From the NCBI GenBank assembly GCA_017993615.1, contig JAGOMJ010000009.1, positions 1 to 61,900 on the forward strand: a stretch of DNA of 61,900 bases, read 5' to 3'. The translations under genes were made by a program, and so were the position numbers. This document shows positions 55,268 to 61,900 of this stretch, piece by piece; position 1 is the first letter of the stretch, and each line of letters starts with the position of its first letter. This stretch comes from Smithella sp. (GTDB lineage Bacteria; Desulfobacterota; Syntrophia; Syntrophales; Smithellaceae). The notes below the pieces were generated by a model that did no database searches, was not told where the DNA came from, and saw only the letters and a list, made by a program, of their open reading frames with translations.

Positions 55268-57913
55268 TCACTGTGCTAACAATTTTTCCAACGCCGGGAA
55301 AACTTGGTCTAATTTTTCCGGCTGGGAACCGCCGGCCTGAGCCATGTCGGGACGGCCGCCGCCGCTGCCGCCGACCATCGGTGCCAGTTCCTTGATGATG
55401 TTTCCGGCATGATATTTCCCGGTTAAATCCTTGGTCACCATGCATAGCAGCATGACTTTATCGCCGGCCTTGCTGCCCAGAAGGATGATACCGGAGCCCA
55501 GCTTGTCGCGCAGCTTGTCGCCGAAGTCGCGCAATGTTTTGGCATCGGTGATGCTGACTTCCGTCGCCAGCACGTTCACTCCGTTGATTTCTTTTGCCTG
55601 ACCGAGCAGATCGCCGGAATCCTTGGCGGCGAGCTTCCCTTTGAGCGTTTCGATTTCTTTTTCCAGTTCTTTGGTGTGCTTTTGCAGTTTTTCGGCGCGG
55701 TCGTAGACTTCCATCTGACTCGCTTTGAACAATCCTGCCGTACGTTTTAATTCTTCTTCGGTTCGCCGGAAGTGCTTGAAAGCTTCTCTGCCGGTGACGG
55801 CTTCAATTCGGCGTACGCCCGCGGCAATGGCTGATTCATGAACAACTTTCAAAAAGCCGATATCTCCGGTGCGTTTCACATGTGTACCACCGCAGAGCTC
55901 CATGCTCATTTTGCCCATTTTCACAATGCGCACAGTGGAGCCGTATTTTTCATCGAACACGGCCGTCGCGCCGGTTTTGAGCGCATCTTCGAGCGCGCAG
56001 ACTTCCGTTTTGACATCCACATTTTTGCGGATCATCTCGTTGGCGATTTCTTCAATCCGCTTCATTTCCTCATCGCCGATTTTGGAAAAATGGGTGAAGT
56101 CGAACCGCAATCCTTCCGCCGTAACCTGCGAACCGGATTGCTTGATGTGGTCTCCCAATACCGCTTTGAGTGCCGCCTGCAGGATGTGCGTGCCGGAATG
56201 GTTGGCGGCAATGGCTTTGCGTCTTTCCTCGTCAACAACCAGTTTTGCTTTTGCGCCGACATTGATTGCACCCTTGCTGACCACCCCTTTGTGCACGATG
56301 AAATTCTCGACGGGCTTTTTCGTATCTTCGACGGTGAAATTAAATCCGGCTCCCTTGAGATAACCGGTATCTCCGGTCTGACCTCCGGCTTCTCCGTAAA
56401 AAGGCGTATTGTCCAGAACGATTTCCGCCTTCTGTCCTTCACCCGCCGTTTCCACCGGTTTGCCGTCAATAAATATCGCCCTGATTTCCGCATTGTCTTT
56501 TTTGATTTTTTCATAACCGCAGAATTCAGAGATAACACCGGAACTGGAAACTTTGAGATAGCATTCAGCAACCGCTTCTTCGCCGCTGCCCCTCCAGGCG
56601 CCGCGGGCTCGTTCGCGCTGCGCTTCCATTTCTTTTTCAAAGCCTTCATTGTCCAGCGTAAAGCCGTCGCGCTTGACGATATCCGCCGTCAAATCCGTGG
56701 GGAAGCCGTAAGTGTCGTAGAGTTTAAAAACCAAAGCACCCGGGAGGACCGATTTACCGGCTTTCTTCAGCGCTTCCGTTTCTTCATTCAGGATGCGCAG
56801 ACCCGCGTCGAGCGTTTCCATAAAACGCTGTTCTTCATTTAAAATCATTTTGGTGATGAAGGAGGCCTTCTCCACCAGATCGGGATAAACGCCCTTCATC
56901 ATGTCAATGACGACCCGGGCGCTTTCGTTTAAAAATGGTTTGTTGATGCCGAGCATTTTGCCGTGGCGTGCGGCGCGCCGCAGAATGCGTCTGAGCACGT
57001 AGCCGCGTCCTTCGTTGCTGGGCGTGATGCCGTCGCCGATCAGGAAAGTCACCGCGCGGCTGTGATCGGCAATGACACGGATGGAAATGTCGTCTTCAGT
57101 ATTCTGGCCGTAAGTCTTGCCCGATATTTTTTCCACAAAGCGAATGATCGGCGTGAAAAGATCCGTGTCGTAATTGCTTTTCTTGCCTTGAATGACGGCG
57201 GTCAGACGTTCCAGTCCCATACCGGTGTCGATGCTGGGTTTGGCCAGCGGCGTTAACTTTCCGTTTTCATCGCGGTCGAATTGCGTAAAGACGAGATTCC
57301 ATATTTCCAGATGACGGTCGCAATCGCAGTGGACATCGCATTCCGGACGGCCGCAGCCGGTGCCTTCGCCCTGATCAAACAGGATTTCGGAGCAGGGGCC
57401 GCAGGGGCCGGTTTCGCCCATCATCCAGAAGTTGCTTTTCTCGCCCATGCGGACGATGCGATCCGCGGGAACATTCATCTTTTTGTTCCAGATTTCAAAC
57501 GCCTCATCGTCATCTTCATAAATCGTGATCCACAATTTTTCCTGGGGAAGTTTGACGACATCAATCAGATATTCCCACGCCCAGGCGATGGCTTCCTCCT
57601 TGAAATAATCGCCGAAGGAAAAATTGCCGAGCATTTCGAAAAAGGTATGATGACGGGCGGTAACGCCGACATTTTCCAGGTCGTTGTGCTTTCCGCCGGC
57701 GCGCGCGCATTTCTGGCAGGTTGCCGCCCGGGTGTAGCCCCGGTTTTCCAGTCCCAGAAACGCGTTTTTGAACTGTACCATGCCCGCGTTGGTGAAAAGC
57801 AGAGTAGGATCGTCCTTGGGAATCAGCGACGAACTTGCCACCACGGTGTGCCCCTTGCTTTCGAAATATTTTAAAAAACTTTCCCTGATTTCATTCCCAG
57901 TCTTTGCCATCAA
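55268..57913 (-). CDS. alaS: Alanine--tRNA ligase
   Basis: Class II synthetase of 881 residues that charges tRNA-Ala. It has the catalytic region TLLFTNAGMVQFKNAFLG and ARHHTFFEMLGNFSFGDYFK, the editing domain HSGTHILQAALK with MELCGGTHVKRTGDIG as zinc-binding motifs, and the C-terminal DHHA1 part with GGSGGGRPDMAQAGG. All domains are present at full length. The start codon overlaps the end of recX by about 20 bp, so alaS follows recA-recX in one transcript. Confidence 0.98.
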   Translation of the reverse strand: MMAKTGNEIRESFLKYFESKGHTVVASSSLIPKDDPTLLFTNAGMVQFKNAFLGLENRGYTRAATCQKCARAGGKHNDLENVGVTARHHTFFEMLGNFSFGDYFKEEAIAWAWEYLIDVVKLPQEKLWITIYEDDDEAFEIWNKKMNVPADRIVRMGEKSNFWMMGETGPCGPCSEILFDQGEGTGCGRPECDVHCDCDRHLEIWNLVFTQFDRDENGKLTPLAKPSIDTGMGLERLTAVIQGKKSNYDTDLFTPIIRFVEKISGKTYGQNTEDDISIRVIADHSRAVTFLIGDGITPSNEGRGYVLRRILRRAARHGKMLGINKPFLNESARVVIDMMKGVYPDLVEKASFITKMILNEEQRFMETLDAGLRILNEETEALKKAGKSVLPGALVFKLYDTYGFPTDLTADIVKRDGFTLDNEGFEKEMEAQRERARGAWRGSGEEAVAECYLKVSSSGVISEFCGYEKIKKDNAEIRAIFIDGKPVETAGEGQKAEIVLDNTPFYGEAGGQTGDTGYLKGAGFNFTVEDTKKPVENFIVHKGVVSKGAINVGAKAKLVVDEERRKAIAANHSGTHILQAALKAVLGDHIKQSGSQVTAEGLRFDFTHFSKIGDEEMKRIEEIANEMIRKNVDVKTEVCALEDALKTGATAVFDEKYGSTVRIVKMGKMSMELCGGTHVKRTGDIGFLKVVHESAIAAGVRRIEAVTGREAFKHFRRTEEELKRTAGLFKASQMEVYDRAEKLQKHTKELEKEIETLKGKLAAKDSGDLLGQAKEINGVNVLATEVSITDAKTLRDFGDKLRDKLGSGIILLGSKAGDKVMLLCMVTKDLTGKYHAGNIIKELAPMVGGSGGGRPDMAQAGGSQPEKLDQVFPALEKLLAQ

Positions 57914-58388
57914 TATCTTCCTTTTTTATCCTTCCCAATTTATTTAAAATCAGCCCCGGCGGAAAACCGCGTCCCATCAGAGCCTGAAAAATTTTCTGTT
58001 TTTCCTTAAAATCCAAAGCAGCCGACTTATTTTTTGCCGCTTTCTTTTTGATTAAAATTTCAAGCGCCGCTTCTTCCGGCAACTCCTCGCGCGCCTTTTC
58101 GATGGACAATTCCATTAATTCAGCCGTCAGGCCTTTTTCCCGCAAACTGGCCGCGACCTTTTTGTTTCCCCAGAGTTTGTTTACAACCAGATTGCGCGCC
58201 CACTGATTGGCAAAAGACGCGTCATTGAGATACTTCAAATCGTGGAGTTTTTCCAGTGTTTCTTTAATAACAACTGCGGGAAAACCTTTTTCCCGCAGCT
58301 TCTTTTCCAGCTCTTTTTCGGAATGCGGCCGCAAAGACAAAAGACGAAACGCCTTTTGCTTTGCTGCCTCCAAATCGAGAACTTTCAC
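57891..58388 (-). CDS. recX: Regulatory protein RecX
   Basis: A 165-residue helical protein with RecX repeats: [37 protein letters not shown] and [16 protein letters not shown]. It limits RecA filament growth. The GTG start overlaps the recA stop by four bases (GTGA), so translation is coupled. Confidence 0.95.
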   Translation of the reverse strand: MKVLDLEAAKQKAFRLLSLRPHSEKELEKKLREKGFPAVVIKETLEKLHDLKYLNDASFANQWARNLVVNKLWGNKKVAASLREKGLTAELMELSIEKAREELPEEAALEILIKKKAAKNKSAALDFKEKQKIFQALMGRGFPPGLILNKLGRIKKEDIDGKDWE

Positions 58389-59401
58389 TTATCTTCTTCC
58401 TGTTCCTTAGGCAGAGCGCCCAGTTTGACGCGGACTTCGTTTTCCACCTGCGCCAGCACCTCGGGATTTTCCTTTAAAAATATTCTGGAGTTATCCCGTC
58501 CCTGGCCGATGCGGTCGCCCTTGTAGGAATACCATGCGCCGCTCTTTTCAATGATGCCGTTTTCCGCTGCCAGATCCAGCACGTCACCTTCCCTGGAGAT
58601 GCCTTCGCCGAAGATGATATCGAATTCCGCTTCCCGGAAGGGCGGTGCCATCTTGTTTTTGACCACCTTGACCTTGGTGCGGAAGCCGATGACGTCCTGA
58701 CCGTTTTTAATGGAGGTCATCTTGCGGATGTCCAATCTCTGGGAGGAATAGAATTTCAGCGCGTTACCGCCGGTGGTCGTTTCGGGATTGCCGAAGAAGA
58801 CGCCGATCTTCATGCGCAGCTGGTTGATGAAAATCACGGTAGTTTTGGATTTGCTGATCGAGCCGGTGAGTTTGCGCAGCGCCTGCGACATAAGCCGTGC
58901 CTGCAAACCCATCTGCGCGTCGCCCATGTCGCCTTCCAGTTCCGCCTTGGGCACCAGCGCGGCGACAGAATCCACCACTAGAACATCCAGCGCGCCGCTG
59001 CGCACCAGCGTTTCGGCAATTTCAAGGGCCTGCTCGCCTGTGTCCGGCTGGGAGATGAGAAGGTCATCCGTATTCACGCCGATTTTCTGGGCGTAACCGA
59101 CGTCCAGAGCATGTTCGGCGTCAATGTAGGCGGCGATGCCGTTTTTCTTCTGCGCTTCGGCGACGATGTGCAGCGCAAGTGTCGTTTTGCCTCCGGATTC
59201 CGGCCCGTAAATTTCCACCACACGGCCGCGCGGGACACCAAACGTTCCCAGCGCGATGTCGAGGCTCAAGGAGCCGGTGGAAATGGCCGGTACATCCACT
59301 TTTTCTGAACCGCCCAGTTTCATAATCGAGCCCTTGCCGAACTGTTTTTCTATCTGAGTAATCGCCAAATCAACGGCCTTTGATCTATCCATATCCGCCA
59401 T
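58385..59401 (-). CDS. recA: Recombinase RecA
   Basis: DNA strand-exchange ATPase of 338 residues. Walker A GPESGGKT is at 66-73, Walker [11 protein letters not shown] is mid-protein, and the L2 loop region [21 protein letters not shown] is conserved up to normal variation. AAGGAGGG precedes the ATG. A clear LexA box was not found upstream. Confidence 0.98.
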   Translation of the reverse strand: MADMDRSKAVDLAITQIEKQFGKGSIMKLGGSEKVDVPAISTGSLSLDIALGTFGVPRGRVVEIYGPESGGKTTLALHIVAEAQKKNGIAAYIDAEHALDVGYAQKIGVNTDDLLISQPDTGEQALEIAETLVRSGALDVLVVDSVAALVPKAELEGDMGDAQMGLQARLMSQALRKLTGSISKSKTTVIFINQLRMKIGVFFGNPETTTGGNALKFYSSQRLDIRKMTSIKNGQDVIGFRTKVKVVKNKMAPPFREAEFDIIFGEGISREGDVLDLAAENGIIEKSGAWYSYKGDRIGQGRDNSRIFLKENPEVLAQVENEVRVKLGALPKEQEEDK

Positions 59402-59494
59402 AATACAATGCCCTCCTTATTTTCTTTTTATATTAATAAATGCTTAAAAATTACAACTCTAATTTATGAAAACAACTTATGCTCATTATATCCT

Positions 59495-59565
59495 CAAAGC
59501 AAACTCCGCCAGTTTTGTGTAAACAGCGCCCCGCGGCGCAAGTGCTTATGTTTGGACCAACTTAT
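59495..59565 (-). repeat. Relic of the thpR 3' end (direct repeat copy A)
   Basis: On the minus strand this encodes AVYTKLAEFALRI before a TAA and matches the last codons of intact thpR (AVYTKLAEFALGG). At DNA level 59495-59540 and 60600-60645 share about 40 of 46 bases. Weaker similarity continues to about 59565 with an in-frame stop. The two copies bracket the Bro-N gene. Confidence 0.75.
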
Positions 59566-59604
59566 TTCTGCAACCAGTGGTTGCAGTTTTTCATACGCTT
59601 TAAT

Positions 59605-60432
59605 CTATTTCTCCTTCAAATAATTCTGATTAGTTATGATACTGCGGCCTAATTCTTTTTCCGTTTCTTTGCGCGCCGTACCTGCCACACCGCCTCCGCG
59701 TTTGGCCACCTTTCTATTTTTTTCGAAAGTATCCGGTTTTTCTTTTTGCGATATTTCCGTGGTAACTTTTTCGCCAAGCATTGTAAAAATCAACTCCAGA
59801 TCAGTCATGTAGTCCCGCAGATTCTGATTCTTTTTGAACAATCCTTTTAACTTCTTATAGTCCGCTGGCGTTATCCCAAAAGTTGCTTTTGATATTTCAG
59901 CCGTAAGAATGGCATAATCCCGTTCGCTTATAATGCCTCTTTCTCTCCACTCATCGGTCAGGTTTTGGCGAATGGCTATTCCGCGCAACCGTTTATCGAT
60001 CCAATCCCTGGGATAACCTTTTTGTTCATACAATAATTTCATGCGTTCTTGCGCCAGTTCAGGATTTTCAATTTCCTGTACCCGCTCATACCCGACTCTT
60101 GCCAGCCAACGCTTGAACGGCTCAGCTTTCGGTGAAGGAATGGATTGGATGATACGGAACATACTTTCTGTGTTGGCGCAGTCAGTAGCATATTTTTTGC
60201 CGTCGGCAGCTTCTAATTTCAGACCGTGACAAAATGTCACGACCTCACTGCCTTCTACGTTCAAACGTTGTTTCAATTTTCTCCAATAAGCGCCTGCATC
60301 AGGGCTGTTCGTCAATGCGCCGCAAATATCTATAACAGAGAAATACCATTCCTCATCATGCCAGATTCGCCTGATCTTTTTACTTCCAAAAACAACTATT
60401 TGATTGTGTTCCATCTTCTGTAAATCATTCAC
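59605..60432 (-). CDS. Bro-N domain (phage antirepressor-like) protein
   Basis: A 275-residue protein. The Bro-N domain spans about residues 12-110: VVFGSKKIRRIWHDEEWYFS, VIDICGALTNSPDAGAYW, KLKQRL and the ESMFRIIQSIPSPKAEPFKRWLA block (broken here for length). The C-terminal half (IISERDYAILTAEISKATFG) resembles that of other chromosomal Bro-N proteins, some of them DinD-like. A role as a DNA-binding regulator is inferred from the domain. It is an accessory gene inserted between recA and thpR, with flanking repeats. Confidence 0.8.
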   Translation of the reverse strand: MNDLQKMEHNQIVVFGSKKIRRIWHDEEWYFSVIDICGALTNSPDAGAYWRKLKQRLNVEGSEVVTFCHGLKLEAADGKKYATDCANTESMFRIIQSIPSPKAEPFKRWLARVGYERVQEIENPELAQERMKLLYEQKGYPRDWIDKRLRGIAIRQNLTDEWRERGIISERDYAILTAEISKATFGITPADYKKLKGLFKKNQNLRDYMTDLELIFTMLGEKVTTEISQKEKPDTFEKNRKVAKRGGGVAGTARKETEKELGRSIITNQNYLKEK

Positions 60433-60520
60433 TGTATTTTTCTTTTAACCTCCTGCTTAATTCGGAGATGCTATACTTATTTTCTGGATTCCCACTCGGA
60501 GGAGGGAATGACAGCCGGGG

Positions 60521-60545
60521 AGTATGTTCCCAAATGGAACATACT
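60521..60545. repeat. Palindrome upstream of the Bro-N gene
   Basis: AGTATGTTCC, loop CAAAT, GGAACATACT: a perfect 10-bp inverted repeat, 89 bp before the Bro-N start. It may be an operator for a dimeric regulator, possibly Bro-N itself. Confidence 0.6.
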
Positions 60546-60555
60546 GAACTTTCAT

Positions 60556-60588
60556 TTCGAACTGTTTCAAAAAATGCAACAGTTCGAA
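60556..60588. repeat. Second inverted repeat, directly after thpR
   Basis: TTCGAACTGTT, 11 bases, AACAGTTCGAA: a perfect 11-bp inverted repeat that ends two bases past the thpR stop. Without a following T-run in the thpR direction it is not a classic terminator. Confidence 0.6.
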
Positions 60589-60590
60589 TG

Positions 60591-61178
60591 TTATCCACCC
60601 AAAGCAAACTCTGCCAGTTTGGTGTAAACAGCGCTCTGCGGAGAAAGCTTGCTTTGAAATAAGAACAATTTATCGGCGACAAATTCTCCGGCTTTAAACG
60701 AATCATATTTTTTCAGCGCTTCGCTCATGCCTGTAATGTCACGCGGGTCTTTGATTCGCGCTAACGTCAGATGCGCCTTGAAAGACCGGTCTTCCTCAAG
60801 AAAGCCTAAAGTCGCGAAATCGGCATCGAGTTTTTTCTGAAGAGTAATAAGTTTTTCCACATCGCCCGTTACACCGCACCACAAAACACGCGGTCTGCGG
60901 GCATCCGGGAAAACACCCATCTTTTCAACTTTCAAATTCAGTTTCTGTTCGGCAACAACTCGCTTCTGCACGGTGGCGCAAATACTGTTTATATCTTCCT
61001 TCGAAATATCGCCGAAAAATTTTAAGGTCAGATGCTGACCCTGCGGCCTTGTCCAGCTGAGCCGGCCGTTGATTTCCCGTTTTAGTTTTTCCTGAAGGCG
61101 GGAGATTTCATTAAGAATATTTTCCGGCGGTTCAATCGCCAGAAAGGCGCGGATATTTTTTTCGTTATCGGCTGTCAT
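60591..61178 (-). CDS. thpR: RNA 2',3'-cyclic phosphodiesterase (2H family)
   Basis: A 195-residue 2H phosphoesterase with two HxT motifs: His49-Leu-Thr51 in GQHLTLKFFGD and His136-Leu-Thr138 in FKAHLTLARIKD, at the usual distance. It hydrolyses 2',3'-cyclic phosphates at RNA ends and can ligate tRNA halves. Its last 46 bp are nearly repeated at 59495, so the current 3' end may have been supplied by an inserted element. Confidence 0.93.
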   Translation of the reverse strand: MTADNEKNIRAFLAIEPPENILNEISRLQEKLKREINGRLSWTRPQGQHLTLKFFGDISKEDINSICATVQKRVVAEQKLNLKVEKMGVFPDARRPRVLWCGVTGDVEKLITLQKKLDADFATLGFLEEDRSFKAHLTLARIKDPRDITGMSEALKKYDSFKAGEFVADKLFLFQSKLSPQSAVYTKLAEFALGG

Positions 61179-61409
61179 ACTCTAAACTTTCCTTATGTTC
61201 TGTCGTCTTCCCGGTCGTAGATGACCTTTAGGTTACGAAGGCCGGGAACCAGTTCATAATTCCTGGATGCCGGATCAAGTCCGGCATGATAAAGGATAAT
61301 TTTCGTGACGCTTCCTATAGTCAGCGAGTGTCATTAAGCTTTCTCCTGCAAATCACGGGGATTATAGTACCCTCCGCTGTGCGGGATTGTTCGACTTACA
61401 AATTTCAAT
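61179..61409. other. Intergenic region, 231 bp, with a dispersed-type hairpin
   Basis: Contains the hairpin at 61267-61287 and a CCCGGTCGT...GGCCGGG-like imperfect repeat to its left. No reading frame is supported. Confidence 0.4.
61267..61287. repeat. Short palindromic repeat (REP-like)
   Basis: ATGCCGGA, loop TCAAG, TCCGGCAT. Elements of the form CCGGATCAAGTCCGG are scattered in many proteobacterial genomes, so this is probably one copy of a dispersed family; only one copy is in the window. Confidence 0.5.
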
Positions 61410-61900
61410 TCACTTCGTTTTTGCAATTTGAGTCTCACAAAAGTTTTTCAGCAAAAAAAGCGCCGCTTCGGAGAAAACCTCCTTGTTCCTTTTGCGGTCC
61501 CAGCGAAAGGTGTAATGGCGGCAAATCGTCTTTTGTGCATCCGCGACTGCCAGATAAACTGTGCCCACGGGTTTTTCCTTAGTGCCGCCGGTCGGTCCGG
61601 CAATGCCGGTAGAGGAAAGTCCCAGAGTGGTTCCGGCCAGTTTGCGTACGCCTTCGGCCATCAGTCGTGCCGTCTCTTCGCTGACCGCGCCATGCTTTTC
61701 GATGATTTGAGCGGGAACACCCAGCATGCTGATTTTGGCGGCGTTGCTGTAGGTCACCAGCCCGCGTTCCAGATAAACGGAACTGCCGGAAACATCGGTG
61801 AGGCGGTTGGTAATCAGACCGCCTGTGCAGCTCTCCGCCACCGCAATGGTCAGTTTCTTTGCCGTTAAAAGTCCGGCAATCACTTCTTCGAGCGTTTGTT
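61410..61900 (-). CDS. pncC: CinA C-terminal/PncC nicotinamide-nucleotide amidase (5' end beyond right edge)
   Basis: The frame has the PncC signature LTIAVAESCTGGLITNRL with the catalytic serine, GAVSEETARLMAEGVR, and GLSSTGIAGPTGG. The enzyme deamidates NMN to NaMN in pyridine-nucleotide salvage. The frame remains open through base 1900 of the last kilobase (QTLEEV before the internal GTG at 61883), which fits the usual LEExV start of this domain, so the true start lies outside. It could be a stand-alone PncC or the C-terminal half of a full CinA. Confidence 0.88.
   Translation of the reverse strand, partial: QTLEEVIAGLLTAKKLTIAVAESCTGGLITNRLTDVSGSSVYLERGLVTYSNAAKISMLGVPAQIIEKHGAVSEETARLMAEGVRKLAGTTLGLSSTGIAGPTGGTKEKPVGTVYLAVADAQKTICRHYTFRWDRKRNKEVFSEAALFLLKNFCETQIAKTK

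Noticed and set aside
55838..56842. A 334-codon plus-strand frame within alaS
   Set aside because: It lies opposite conserved editing-domain sequence of alaS and has the His/Phe/Arg-rich look of an antisense frame.
59402..59494. LexA box upstream of recA
   Set aside because: No sequence close to a known LexA consensus could be found, only AT-rich DNA with a weak promoter.
60425..60706. A 93-codon minus-strand frame between Bro-N and thpR
   Set aside because: It overlaps the thpR end in another frame, crosses both palindromes and has no ribosome site or recognisable pattern.

Overview
The window looks like a chromosomal segment of an anaerobic Desulfobacterota (former Deltaproteobacteria), plausibly a Syntrophales-type organism. 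This is inferred from gene content only: an F-type ATP synthase operon with paired b' and b subunits and no a/c genes, an mreBCD-mrdA-rodA-bactofilin shape block, recA-recX-alaS with overlapping ends, fatty-acyl/thiolase genes under a FadR/GntR-type regulator, and a beta-keto acid cleavage enzyme. No 16S rRNA gene is present, so the placement is tentative.

Layout. 1-1.1 kb: the 5' part of a B12-binding radical SAM gene, a frameshifted radical SAM remnant and the left end of a broken insertion sequence. 1.1-9.3 kb: an MBL-fold hydrolase and a GntR regulator, divergent from a thiolase-like gene and an SDR, then a CPA2 antiporter and a FATP-like acyl-CoA synthetase. A promoter with a perfect operator-like palindrome lies between the GntR and thiolase genes. 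9.3-17.7 kb: a SagB-like nitroreductase, a DUF493 protein, a Prc protease, a GNAT, an orphan NusG paralogue, and a two-gene unit of a BAHD-like acyltransferase plus a GNAT-BKACE fusion. 17.9-18.2 kb: divergent tRNA-Leu(CAA) and tRNA-Ala(GGC). 18.3-32.5 kb: PpiD, the cell-shape cluster and the ATP synthase operon, ending at a strong terminator. 32.5-40 kb: M16C protease, rhomboid, RlmD, a Lys/Ala-rich H1-like protein, tRNA-Glu(TTC), a START protein and a Rho-N-like protein.

40.1-49.5 kb is an accessory metalloid/thiol island. ArsR, a CAQC thioredoxin-like protein, the ACR3 arsenite pump, a TM0996-type mini-thioredoxin, TauE/SafE, a periplasmic thioredoxin, CcdA, an ArsP-like permease and a VKOR-thioredoxin fusion all run in one direction. 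A second, cysteine-loop permease and a Cys-rich MarR regulator follow, divergent from a flavodoxin. The layout suggests that electrons are passed across the membrane through CcdA and the thioredoxins while arsenicals or sulfur oxyanions are exported.

49.5-55.3 kb: NTF2-like, SET-domain, cupin, SDR and quinone-reductase-like genes, then a restriction-modification cassette with one methyltransferase and two different nuclease-like proteins. 55.3-61.9 kb: alaS-recX-recA, a Bro-N antirepressor-like gene bracketed by two copies of the 3' end of thpR, intact thpR, and a CinA/PncC gene running off the right edge.

The points most worth following up are the GNAT-BKACE fusion paired with a BAHD-like acyltransferase, the Bro-N insertion at the thpR 3' end with its palindromes, the two-nuclease R-M cassette, and the thiol-redox arsenic island with its degenerate VKOR-thioredoxin tail. 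No CRISPR array, rRNA operon or intact transposon was seen.
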